64,000 nucleotides of DNA from Salinicoccus luteus DSM 17002 (lineage in GTDB: Bacteria; Bacillota; Bacilli; Staphylococcales; Salinicoccaceae). The position numbers and the translations under genes are program-made. The DNA is taken from assembly GCF_000712035.1 (NCBI RefSeq), contig NZ_JONV01000011.1:50987-114986 (forward strand). The letters are read 5' to 3'. The first letter of the stretch is position 1. Each line of letters starts with the position of its first letter. The notes beneath the pieces are model-generated. The model ran no database searches. It was not told where the DNA came from and saw nothing but the letters and a program-made list of their open reading frames with translations. Below, piece after piece: positions 1 through 7,360 of the stretch.

Positions 1-652
1 CGAACCGTCCGGCAGCCGCAAGCAGGGTGTCTCCAACCCACTCCCCCTCCTCGAAGTAGTGGTGGGTATGCGAACTCAATATGACATCTATTTCAGGGAA
101 CATCATTGCGAGCGACTCATCGTCATAGCGTCCCAGGTGGCTCATCATGACGATGCAGTCGACCTCTGTATTGATTTCCCTGATGGCTTTCAGAATCCAT
201 TCGAAAGCATCCGACACCTCCCACCCCAGCGCCTTGTAGAAGGGGGTGAACTCAACCGTCGCGGCGATGAAGCCGAACCGGATGCCCGCAACCTCCCTGA
301 TGACATAGGGCTTGAAGTACGGGGATGTGCTGCCCACCTCGCGGAGGTTGGCACAGATGACATCAAAATCGGCATCATCGTACAATGCCTTCAGATCCTC
401 CTTCTGGAGGGTGATGCCTTCGTTGTTGCCGATTGTGGCCACCTCGCAGCCGGCCTCGTTGAGGATTTCGACATTCCCCTTGCCGAGCGTCGCTTCCGTA
501 TAGGGATGGGAGCGGTCTGCGTGGTCTCCGAGGTCGACATACACCATATTATGTTTATACTGCCGTTTCTTGTTATGGAGAAAATCTTTTATCTTCAAAT
601 AGTTGTACAGATGACTGTGTATGTCATTTGTATGAAATAGCTTCACTTCCAT
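1..652 (-). CDS. Metallophosphoesterase / 5'-nucleotidase family protein, C-terminus beyond window edge
   Basis: About 217 codons are visible, from an ATG at 652 to the window edge, with no stop, so the gene is cut at its 3' end. The N-terminus reads HTNDIHSH (residues 7-14) followed by LGDHAD (41-46), the dimetal motifs of calcineurin-like phosphoesterases, and SSHTHH appears near residue 195. This is the layout of the UshA/YfkN 5'-nucleotidase family, which hydrolyses nucleotides, usually outside the cell. No signal peptide is seen at this start, so a cytoplasmic member is possible. The ribosome binding site AGAGGTGA overlaps the stop of the upstream TSUP gene, so the two are probably co-transcribed. 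The C-terminal 5'-nucleotidase domain would lie outside the window. Confidence 0.82.
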   Translation of the reverse strand, partial: MEVKLFHTNDIHSHLYNYLKIKDFLHNKKRQYKHNMVYVDLGDHADRSHPYTEATLGKGNVEILNEAGCEVATIGNNEGITLQKEDLKALYDDADFDVICANLREVGSTSPYFKPYVIREVAGIRFGFIAATVEFTPFYKALGWEVSDAFEWILKAIREINTEVDCIVMMSHLGRYDDESLAMMFPEIDVILSSHTHHYFEEGEWVGDTLLAAAGRF

Positions 653-662
653 CGAATCACCT

Positions 663-1484
663 CTAAATGATGGTCTGTAGAATCATGTATACGCCGAGCA
701 GCAGAAGGACTGTGCGCAGCACGACAACGAGCGAATCGGAATTGAAGCGGTGGTTGGCCATTACACCGAGCTTGGCCCCGATGAAGGCGGCGGGCACGAT
801 GAAGAGTGCATACCAGAAGTCCACATTACCCTGAAGCATATGGCCCACAGCTGCAGCCGAACCGGAAAAGAAGACCATCATCATGCTCGTGCCGATTGCG
901 ATCGTCGCCGGCATACGGAATACAAGCAGCATGAGCGGCGTCATCAGCGCACCGCCGCCGATCCCGAAAAGTCCGGTGAAAAACCCGACCACGAATGTGG
1001 AGATGATGGCGATATAGACTGGGAACCCATAGTGGTGGACCTCCCCCATGTTATCCACATGGGGCTCCATATAGCGCTCGTCCTGAAAGATGGAAATGGG
1101 CTTTATCCTGTCCCTGATGATGAGCAGGGTGCTCAGGAATATGAGGAAGATGCCGAAATACAGGTTGAAGCTGTCGATGGTGAAGAAGCGGCTGGCATAG
1201 GATCCGATGAAGGCCCCCGGCATGATGCCGAGCAGAAACAGCCTGCCGTTCTTCCAGTCCACCTGGTTGCTTCGTCCATAGGAGATCATCGCAGACAGGC
1301 CGATGACGATCAGGATGATGCTTGAAGTGCCGACTGCACTCTGCGGTGTGATGCGGTCGAGAATACCCAGGTTGATGCCGAAGAATATGAGCAGCGGGAC
1401 GATGATGACGCCCCCGCCAATACCGACAAGCGCCCCAAGGGCAGAAGCGGCAAGCCCGATCAATATAAGAATGATATATTCCAT
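663..1484 (-). CDS. TSUP (TauE/SafE) family anion exporter
   Basis: This 273-residue protein is almost entirely hydrophobic. It has the internal duplication of the TSUP family: a glycine-rich GALVGIGGG near residue 16 is repeated as TGLFGIGGGALMTP near 170. TSUP proteins export sulfite, sulfoacetate or other small organosulfur anions through the cytoplasmic membrane. The ATG at 1484 is preceded by AAAGGAG at good spacing. The stop sits inside the ribosome binding site of the nucleotidase gene, so the two form a transcription unit. Nearness to the suf and met genes fits a sulfur-related substrate, but the substrate itself cannot be read from the sequence. Confidence 0.88.
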   Translation of the reverse strand: MEYIILILIGLAASALGALVGIGGGVIIVPLLIFFGINLGILDRITPQSAVGTSSIILIVIGLSAMISYGRSNQVDWKNGRLFLLGIMPGAFIGSYASRFFTIDSFNLYFGIFLIFLSTLLIIRDRIKPISIFQDERYMEPHVDNMGEVHHYGFPVYIAIISTFVVGFFTGLFGIGGGALMTPLMLLVFRMPATIAIGTSMMMVFFSGSAAAVGHMLQGNVDFWYALFIVPAAFIGAKLGVMANHRFNSDSLVVVLRTVLLLLGVYMILQTII

Positions 1485-1560
1485 AAGCGTGGCTCCTTTG
1501 GAAGACCAGGAGTTCCTGGCTGTAATTATGCATCAGAAATGGTTTTTCCCTGCAGTCCAG

Positions 1561-2409
1561 CTAGAATAGCTTCAGCTGTTTTGGGGAAAGCCCTTCATAT
1601 CGGATATCCATCATTGCCATGAAATCCTGTGCATTTCCTGCGGCATGTCCGCCGGAGTTGTTGTTGAACACGATGTAGATGTCCTTCGTCTTATGCTTGA
1701 GGATTTCGACCTGCCTCTTCAGCCACTCAAGCTCTTCTTTGCTATAATCGTAAAGGTACCTTACATTCCGCCACTCCTGGCTGGTACGGTCCTTCTGTGT
1801 CCAGCCATGCACGTTGCGTCCATGCAGCCTGATGAATGCCGTCCTGTCCGTCACCCGGTTGACGAACGGGATGCTCCCCACCCCGGCCTGGGGCTCATCA
1901 CAGATGCTGTGGATCATGCCGTTGGCATCAAGGAACGACAGGGTCTCCTCACGGTACCGCGCCTCGAACCATGTCTGGTTCCTGAACTCGACCGCCACTT
2001 TGTATGGTTCAAGCTGTTCCTTTGCATACTTTACATAGCGTATGTTCTTATTTGTACAGTCGAACCACGGGGGGAACTGCAGCAGGACGAATCCGAGCTT
2101 CCCCGCCTTCTCCATCGGGCGCAGCATATCACGGAAGGCACTGAAGACATCCCTGATGGAGTCGTAGTGGTCACGGTAGTCGCTGTGCCCTGTCATATAC
2201 TGGTGGGCCTTGACGACGAACTTGAATTTTTCAGGGGTTTCATTGCACCACTTCTCAACCGTTGAGGTACGCTGGATGGCATAGTACGTTGCATCCAGTT
2301 CAACGATCGGGAAATGGGAGGCATATGCAGGCAGCTTATCCTTTTTATTTGCAAGGTCGGTATACAGATCATCATGATCTCCCCAACCTGTCAATCCAAT
2401 ATAAATCAT
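1561..2409 (-). CDS. DUF72 domain-containing protein
   Basis: The protein has 282 residues and starts MIYIGLTGWGDHDDLY, the typical opening of the DUF72 (YecE-like) TIM-barrel family. It also has the family motifs VELDATYYAIQ near residue 40 and VFNNNSGGHAAGNA near the C-terminus. The biochemical role of DUF72 is not established. The ATG at 2409 is chosen because AAGGTGA lies six bases upstream; a GTG at 2418 lies inside that ribosome binding site and is less likely. The gene is followed by the TSUP gene after about 75 bases and could be read with it. The region upstream is a palindrome-rich divergent promoter region. Confidence 0.88.
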   Translation of the reverse strand: MIYIGLTGWGDHDDLYTDLANKKDKLPAYASHFPIVELDATYYAIQRTSTVEKWCNETPEKFKFVVKAHQYMTGHSDYRDHYDSIRDVFSAFRDMLRPMEKAGKLGFVLLQFPPWFDCTNKNIRYVKYAKEQLEPYKVAVEFRNQTWFEARYREETLSFLDANGMIHSICDEPQAGVGSIPFVNRVTDRTAFIRLHGRNVHGWTQKDRTSQEWRNVRYLYDYSKEELEWLKRQVEILKHKTKDIYIVFNNNSGGHAAGNAQDFMAMMDIRYEGLSPKQLKLF

Positions 2410-2482
2410 AGAAATCACCTTACTTTATTGTAACATAATTCAGCCACCCATTTGTATAAATACAGCGTTGCTGGTTATGGGC

Positions 2483-2547
2483 AAAACTATTTTATTTATA
2501 ATAGTTTTAATTTGTGTTAAACTATTATTTATAATAATTATAAATAA
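2483..2547. promoter_or_regulatory. Operator cluster between DUF72 and fetAB
   Basis: This AT-rich stretch holds three copies of the half-site AAACTATT/AATAGTTT in alternating orientation at 2484-2491, 2500-2507 and 2519-2526. It overlaps a 23-bp palindrome at 2525-2547 with arms TTATTTATAA and TTATAAATAA. The centre of the latter, TTATAATAATTATAA (2529-2543), has the 7-1-7 layout of a Gram-positive Fur-type box with one change in each arm. It is the only regulatory-looking sequence between the divergent genes. The regulator is unknown; Fur family is a guess based on the fetAB context. Confidence 0.5.
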
Positions 2548-2699
2548 TTCAGATGCCCGCTTTGCAGCTGCAGCAAAGTTCGTATAAGATGGTAAATGGA
2601 CATCAGGACAGTCATGTGCCATGAAGGTGCCGGGCTGCACCATCCGGCCACAGACGGGCTCAGCTGCCGTCCACTCTAATGTATAAGGAGCACATTCCC

Positions 2700-3404
2700 A
2701 TGAGTATAATCGAATTCAAAAATGTCAGCCATAACGGCATTCTACATAACATCACCGGCCATTTCAGCGAAGGCCGCATTACGACCTTCGTCGGCCCGAG
2801 CGGCGCAGGAAAAACCACCTGCCTGAAGCATATCAACGGTCTGCTTTCCCCCGACTCCGGAGATATATTCTTCAGGGGGGAGAATATTGCCGGCATGGAC
2901 ATGATCGAATTGAGGAAGCGGATCGGCATGGCCTTTCAGAGTGCGCCGATGATCGGCGGGACGGTCTATGACAACCTCAATCTCCCGAAGGCCATCTTCG
3001 GCGAGGCGCTGGATGAAAAGCGTGCTGTGGAACTGCTGGACCGTGTCGATCTTGGCGGCATACCGCTTGATAAGAATATTAAATCCCTCTCCGGAGGGGA
3101 AAAGAGCCGGATTTCCATTGCGCGTACGCTCGTCAACCAGCCAGAGGTCCTTCTGCTCGATGAAATCACCGCAAGCCTCGACTACCGGATGGTGAAGGAA
3201 GTCGAACGGCTGATCCTCCGGCTGCAGCGTGAATACAATGTCACCGTCATCTGGATCACCCATGACCTCGACCAGGCACGCCGGGTCAGTGATGACATGT
3301 GGTTCTTAAGAAACGGGGAGCTGATTGAATTCGGCGATGCATCCTTCATCGACCATTCCGATAATCCGCTCATCAAAAAATTTGTGGAGGGGGAGGAACT
3401 TTGA
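2700..3404 (+). CDS. fetA: FetA/YbbL-type ABC transporter ATP-binding protein
   Basis: The 234-residue ATPase has Walker A GPSGAGKTT (32-40), the signature LSGGEKSRIS, Walker B VLLLDEITASLD and the H-loop WITHD. It pairs with the UPF0014 permease directly downstream, as in E. coli FetAB, which is linked to iron export and resistance to oxidative stress. The ATG at 2700 is preceded by AAGGAG at about ten bases; an ATG at 2679 lies upstream of that site and is rejected. The stop TGA overlaps the TTG start of the permease, which indicates coupled translation. The export direction and the metal are taken from the family, not seen here. Confidence 0.87.
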   Translation: MSIIEFKNVSHNGILHNITGHFSEGRITTFVGPSGAGKTTCLKHINGLLSPDSGDIFFRGENIAGMDMIELRKRIGMAFQSAPMIGGTVYDNLNLPKAIFGEALDEKRAVELLDRVDLGGIPLDKNIKSLSGGEKSRISIARTLVNQPEVLLLDEITASLDYRMVKEVERLILRLQREYNVTVIWITHDLDQARRVSDDMWFLRNGELIEFGDASFIDHSDNPLIKKFVEGEEL

Positions 3405-4165
3405 CCTATACACAGCTTGCACTGTCCCTGATATTCATCGCCATTCCACTCGGTTTGGCACTCGTACTCAAACTCGGACTCGAAAAGGATATCATCATCG
3501 CCACCATCCGCTCAATCATCCAACTGCTGATTGTCGGATATATTCTGACCTTCGTTTTTGAAAGCGACAGTCCGATCTTCATCATACTGATGATCATGCT
3601 GATGATCGCTGCTGCGACACAGAATATCATCAAAAAAGGGGACGGCATCCCCGGCATCACATGGATGATCGTCCTCACACTCATCATTGTGGAGACAGTG
3701 ACGATGGGCATCCTGCTGAGCTTCGGCATCATTCCGTTCACCCCGCAGGAAGTCATCCCCATCAGCGGCATGGTCATCGGCAACTGCATGGTGCTCTCCC
3801 TGCTCTTCCTGAACAAATTCAAGGACGAAGTCGATCGCAGTGACGAAACCATCGAACTCATCCTGTCCATGGGCGGTCCGCCCAAAGTCGCCATCGACAA
3901 GAGTCTGAAGTCCGCGATTCAGACCAGCATGATTCCAACGATAGAGGCACAGAAGACCATGGGGCTCGTCCAGCTGCCGGGCATGATGAGCGGGCTCATC
4001 ATCGGCGGCGCCGATCCGATGGAAGCGGTCATGTACCAGCTGTTGATCCTGTTCCTGCTCCTCACAACCGCAGCCATGTCATCCGTCATGGTCGGATACA
4101 TGGCCTATCCGAAACTGTTCAACCAGAAGATGCAGTTTATCGGCCTGCAGTATAGATCACAATAG
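3401..4165 (+). CDS. fetB: FetB/YbbM-type ABC transporter permease (UPF0014)
   Basis: This 254-residue polytopic membrane protein matches the UPF0014/FetB family. The pattern includes the SIIQLLIVGYIL helix near residue 36, ISGMVIGNCM near 124, and the cytoplasmic segment IEAQKTMGLVQLPGMMSG (about 191-208) thought to contact the ATPase. The start is TTG, sharing bases with the stop of fetA and preceded by a strong GGAGG. A stem-loop terminator follows at once, so fetAB is a two-gene unit. Family knowledge suggests iron or another metal as substrate. Confidence 0.88.
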   Translation: MTYTQLALSLIFIAIPLGLALVLKLGLEKDIIIATIRSIIQLLIVGYILTFVFESDSPIFIILMIMLMIAAATQNIIKKGDGIPGITWMIVLTLIIVETVTMGILLSFGIIPFTPQEVIPISGMVIGNCMVLSLLFLNKFKDEVDRSDETIELILSMGGPPKVAIDKSLKSAIQTSMIPTIEAQKTMGLVQLPGMMSGLIIGGADPMEAVMYQLLILFLLLTTAAMSSVMVGYMAYPKLFNQKMQFIGLQYRSQ

Positions 4166-4173
4166 TTACCCTC

Positions 4174-4204
4174 ATCCGCTTCCTGTTGGAGGCGGATTTT
4201 TTTA
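4174..4204 (+). terminator. Rho-independent terminator after fetAB
   Basis: ATCCGC pairs with GCGGAT around a short loop, with an inner TCC/GGA extension, followed by a run of seven T. It lies nine bases after the fetB stop. Confidence 0.85.
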
Positions 4205-4266
4205 TCGACATCAGAAGTGGGGAAGTGTGACCTAACCACGTTTGCCTTGCCTGCGACTGCGCATGG

Positions 4267-4296
4267 AACAAAAAAAGGATGCACAAATGTGCACCC
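4267..4296 (-). terminator. Terminator after the 46-residue membrane protein gene
   Basis: On the minus strand the stem GGGTGCACA/TGTGCATCC is followed by TTTTTTTGTT. It begins right after the stop of the small gene, which supports that gene being real. Confidence 0.75.
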
Positions 4297-4298
4297 CG

Positions 4299-4439
4299 CT
4301 ACCCGTCATCTCCTGTGACTTCTCCATATCGTACTGCGATGTAGGCCACGGCGCCAGCAATGACGCCTGTCATCGGCCCTTCTGCAAAAAGGCCGAGCAG
4401 TCCTCCTGCAATCACATATGTCGTCACCCGTTTTTTCAT
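4299..4439 (-). CDS. Small glycine/alanine-rich membrane protein, 46 residues
   Basis: A 46-codon frame begins MKKRVTTYVIAGGLLG, with two lysines and an arginine before a hydrophobic segment of about 30 residues. That segment contains AGGLLGLF and TGVIAGAVAYIA, and the protein ends EVTGDDG. A GGGGAG motif precedes the ATG and a terminator follows the stop directly, so it is a complete gene unit in the gap between fetB and the thioredoxin-fold gene. The sequence suggests one or two membrane helices with a GxxxG-like packing face. I do not recognise a family and no function can be assigned. Confidence 0.65.
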   Translation of the reverse strand: MKKRVTTYVIAGGLLGLFAEGPMTGVIAGAVAYIAVRYGEVTGDDG

Positions 4440-4461
4440 GCATTCCACTCCCCGTTTCCAC

Positions 4462-5019
4462 CTACAGTTTCTGTTCGATCTTCTCTTTTATGCTTTCATA
4501 TGTCGCCTGCCAGAATGTCTCATCACTCTTGAATCGGGAAGTCAGCGTCCGGATGGCTTCCTTGAATGCCGCATCATACTCCGGTGACGCCTTCTCCGGC
4601 AATCCGGACATCAGCTGATCGACTGCCTGCTGCACCGTTTCTGCACGGGGCCCCCAGTGTGCCACTTCCTCGCCTTCCTCATCGATGAAAATGAAGATCG
4701 GTATGGATCGGGATTTTCCGTTCGTCAAATACTGGTCCATCAGCTCCAGGTTGCTGTCCCTCAGCAGCATGCGTACTTCTGTATGGCTCTTTTCAGCCAG
4801 ATGAAGCAGTATGGGTATGTTCATCATGGCGTCGCCGCACCAGTCTTCGGTGATGGCGATGACACGGAGCTTCCTGTTCTCGAGACGCCGGAAGAAGTTT
4901 TCGTCATCCGGAATCTGAAATTCATCATACACCTTCTGCAGGTTCTCCCTGTGCTTTTCCATATCTTCTATATACGCTTCTGTTGTCAGCGCCTGGTCAA
5001 ACCAATGTTCTAGCGTCAT
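4462..5019 (-). CDS. Thioredoxin-fold protein with single-cysteine WCGDA site
   Basis: The 185-residue protein has ITEDWCGDAMMNIP at about 56-69, the spot where thioredoxins carry WCGPC. Here only the first cysteine is kept (C61) and the second is alanine. This matches the bacterial Thioredoxin_9-like family, where a monothiol site suggests bacillithiol or protein mixed-disulfide chemistry rather than dithiol reduction. The charged helical N-terminus (EDMEKHRENLQKVYDEF) is also usual for the group. The ATG is preceded by GGAGGAGAG. It is transcribed away from the EamA gene. The exact substrate is unknown. Confidence 0.8.
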   Translation of the reverse strand: MTLEHWFDQALTTEAYIEDMEKHRENLQKVYDEFQIPDDENFFRRLENRKLRVIAITEDWCGDAMMNIPILLHLAEKSHTEVRMLLRDSNLELMDQYLTNGKSRSIPIFIFIDEEGEEVAHWGPRAETVQQAVDQLMSGLPEKASPEYDAAFKEAIRTLTSRFKSDETFWQATYESIKEKIEQKL

Positions 5020-5148
5020 TTTCTCTCCTCCAATGTTGATTTCTCACCCTGATTATATCATTTCGTGGTATCCTCAACTAATGAATGGATATTGAATTTT
5101 TGGATATCCTGGATTATCCTTTTAATAATGGAGAGGGGAGGCACGTGT

Positions 5149-6054
5149 ATGGCAACGGATTCGAAACATATCAGGGGTCTGATATTTGTACTGCTTGGCG
5201 CGACATTATGGGGCGTCGGGGGTACGGCTTCAGACTTCATCTTCAAGAACACGCCCGTCACTGTGGAATGGTATGTGGCCTTCCGTCTGACAGTTAGTGG
5301 CATCATCCTGCTTTTTGCATATTGGCTGTTTTCGCGGAAGCAGCAGCCGGTCCGGATGGACCGCCGTACCCTTGGCATGCTGATCATCTATAGTCTGCTC
5401 GGCATGACGATGGTACAGTATTCATTCATGGCAGCAATCGGCTACGGGAATGCTGCCATCGCAACGGTGCTGCAGTATACCGGACCAATCTACATCATCC
5501 TATGGCTGGTCATCCGTAAATATTCGAAATGGACGATCGCAGATGCCTTCATCATCACCGGTATGATTGCGGGCGTCGTTCTGCTCGCCACAAACGGCGA
5601 CCTTTCAAAACTCGCAGTATCACCCCCTGCACTCGTATGGGGTCTGATATCAGGTGTTGCACTTGCATACTACACATTGCACGCCCAGGTGCTCCTGTAT
5701 CGGCTGCATCCGCTTCAGCTCGTCGGCGGCTCGATGCTCATCGGGGGGATCGCAATGAATTTCATCCATCCCATATGGCGGTTTGATTTCACTTTCGAGT
5801 GGACGGCCGGACTCGTGGCCATCCTGCTCTTCTCGGTCCTGATCGGGACGACGCTTGCTTTCCTTCTATACATAAGCAGCCTGAAGCATATCTCCTCGAA
5901 GGAAGCCGGGATACTGGGGACGATGGAGCCCGCCTCGGCAGTCATAAGCTCGGTTCTGTGGCTCAATATCAGCATGGGATGGTATCAGACCATCGGCATC
6001 ATCATCGTTCTTGGAGTTGCCATATACATCTCCGTCGGACGCAAGGATAAGTAG
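5149..6054 (+). CDS. EamA (DMT superfamily) transporter
   Basis: Starting at the ATG at 5149 (GAGGGGAGG upstream), the protein has 301 residues and the ten-helix layout of two EamA repeats. The first is GLIFVLLGATLWGVGGTASDF near residue 10. The second begins with WGLISGVALAYYTLHA near residue 160, followed by the EAGILGTMEPASAVISSVLW motif of the second half. DMT proteins move amino acids, carboxylates or metabolites across the cytoplasmic membrane; the substrate cannot be inferred. An upstream in-frame ATG at 5065 would add residues unlike the family and is rejected. It converges on the UbiA gene with only 25 bases between stops. Confidence 0.88.
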   Translation: MATDSKHIRGLIFVLLGATLWGVGGTASDFIFKNTPVTVEWYVAFRLTVSGIILLFAYWLFSRKQQPVRMDRRTLGMLIIYSLLGMTMVQYSFMAAIGYGNAAIATVLQYTGPIYIILWLVIRKYSKWTIADAFIITGMIAGVVLLATNGDLSKLAVSPPALVWGLISGVALAYYTLHAQVLLYRLHPLQLVGGSMLIGGIAMNFIHPIWRFDFTFEWTAGLVAILLFSVLIGTTLAFLLYISSLKHISSKEAGILGTMEPASAVISSVLWLNISMGWYQTIGIIIVLGVAIYISVGRKDK

Positions 6055-6082
6055 AAAAAACCACCCCTCGGGGTGGTTTTTA
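6055..6082. terminator. Bidirectional terminator between EamA and UbiA-type genes
   Basis: AAAACCACCCC and GGGGTGGTTTT form a perfect stem with a two-base loop, with A and T tracts on both sides. It serves both convergent genes and includes the TAA of the UbiA-type gene. Confidence 0.9.
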
Positions 6083-7012
6083 CATATTTGGAAACAGTCC
6101 CAGCCATATTGCCGTCGCCATTGCCAGCAGCAGGAGCACTTTTTCATAGGCGGTCACCTGTTCAACATCCCGCACCCGCATCCGTAATACGAGATAGATG
6201 CCATAACCGAGCATGAGCAGTGAACCGATGGCACCGATCGGACGATCCCATATCATGGAAAGTGCAATCAGTCCGACGAGGGCAAGATAGACCAGGGCGG
6301 GCAGACCGGCACGGTTCATTCCAAAACGCTTCACCGACCATACAACACTCGTCTCCTTCACCGGTGCCGCTTGCCGATCAGCCCGAATATCCGGAATATG
6401 GTGGATCATGACCCACGCCATGCACCAGATTGCGTTGATCAATGCATTCTGCCATGCCCAGGCGGGAATGTGATCGAGCACGATCCATGGTGCTGCAAGC
6501 CCGAGCATCAATAGGGAGGGAAAAAGGCTCAGCCACTCCCCGAGGAAAGGGCGGTATGCAAATCTGAATGGTGCAAGGGAATATGTAGCTGCCCCCCACA
6601 GTCCGACCATGCACAGGATGGCAAGTTCTACCTGTCCAAATAGGACGAATAATGCTGCAGCGATTACCAGTATCGCCGTAACGACGAGGCCGATCCGCTT
6701 CAGCATGCCGAGCGTCATGGTGCCGGTCTGCAGGACGCGGCTGCCGCCTGACAGCAGCCCGGGACTTGCCTGGTCGGTCCCCGAGTGGAAATCGGTGATG
6801 TCATTGAATACATGGGTGAGCACGCCGTGGACGAGAAACCCGCCAATCACGAGCAGAATGAATAGTAGAAAAAGATTGAACTTAGATACGTCGTAGCCGA
6901 ATGCCAGAGGGAGTACCGTCGATATGATTGTTGCGATGCTCGATGTTACGACTGCCACCACCCGCATCAGCATGCCGATCCCCCTGAAACTGTATGATTC
7001 CTGTCCTGCCAT
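6080..7012 (-). CDS. UbiA family prenyltransferase
   Basis: The 310-residue membrane protein has the first aspartate-rich motif NDITDFHSGTD (70-80) and a second, DIRADRQ (208-214), both needed in UbiA enzymes to bind Mg2+ and prenyl diphosphate. Eight or nine hydrophobic helices follow the fold. Close relatives make menaquinone (MenA), heme O or other prenylated aromatics. The local genes do not show the acceptor, and the first motif is looser than in MenA, so I do not assign a pathway. A GAAAGGGG element precedes the ATG. The GRAM-domain and Nnr genes lie upstream in the same direction. Confidence 0.82.
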   Translation of the reverse strand: MAGQESYSFRGIGMLMRVVAVVTSSIATIISTVLPLAFGYDVSKFNLFLLFILLVIGGFLVHGVLTHVFNDITDFHSGTDQASPGLLSGGSRVLQTGTMTLGMLKRIGLVVTAILVIAAALFVLFGQVELAILCMVGLWGAATYSLAPFRFAYRPFLGEWLSLFPSLLMLGLAAPWIVLDHIPAWAWQNALINAIWCMAWVMIHHIPDIRADRQAAPVKETSVVWSVKRFGMNRAGLPALVYLALVGLIALSMIWDRPIGAIGSLLMLGYGIYLVLRMRVRDVEQVTAYEKVLLLLAMATAIWLGLFPNM

Positions 7013-7033
7013 AGATTATACCCCTTTCGCCCC

Positions 7034-7360
7034 TTATGTTGTCGGCTGTCGTGCCTTGTCCAGTGCCTGCTCGATATCCCGTTTCCAGCGCTTCCTGCCA
7101 TTGACCACAAAGCGCATTGCTTCGCCACTCCTAAGGATGATCTCCAGTCCGTTCGGAACCGGGAGCACCTTCATAATATAATGATTGATGAGCTGGACCC
7201 GGTCCACTTCTTCAAGCGCTATCTTCGATTCCTGCCTGTTCAGATTCATCGCATGTGGAAAGTGGTATATATATTTCGAAGTCAGATGAAGCTTCCCACT
7301 AGTCGCCACACCATTTTTGAATAGGTTGCCGTTGCCGCTCCGTAAAGCCTGTTCCTTCAC
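7034..7360 (-). CDS. GRAM-domain (PH-like) small protein
   Basis: The gene starts at GTG 7360, which overlaps the TGA of nnr in a GTGA arrangement, with GGAGGGG upstream. That gives 108 residues; longer frames running into nnr are artefacts. The sequence LFKNGVATSGKLHLTSKYIYHFPHA...VLPVPNGLEIILRSGEAMRFVV is the beta-rich pattern of a GRAM/PH fold: an antiparallel sheet with the G-x-L-x-L-T-x-x-Y motif. Such proteins are common near metabolic genes in Staphylococcaceae and have no defined function. Translational coupling suggests co-production with Nnr. Confidence 0.75.
   Translation of the reverse strand: MKEQALRSGNGNLFKNGVATSGKLHLTSKYIYHFPHAMNLNRQESKIALEEVDRVQLINHYIMKVLPVPNGLEIILRSGEAMRFVVNGRKRWKRDIEQALDKARQPTT

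Noticed and set aside
2440..2643. 67-codon frame on the minus strand between DUF72 and fetA
   Set aside because: It runs through the palindromic AT-rich operator region, has no ribosome binding site and no family features.
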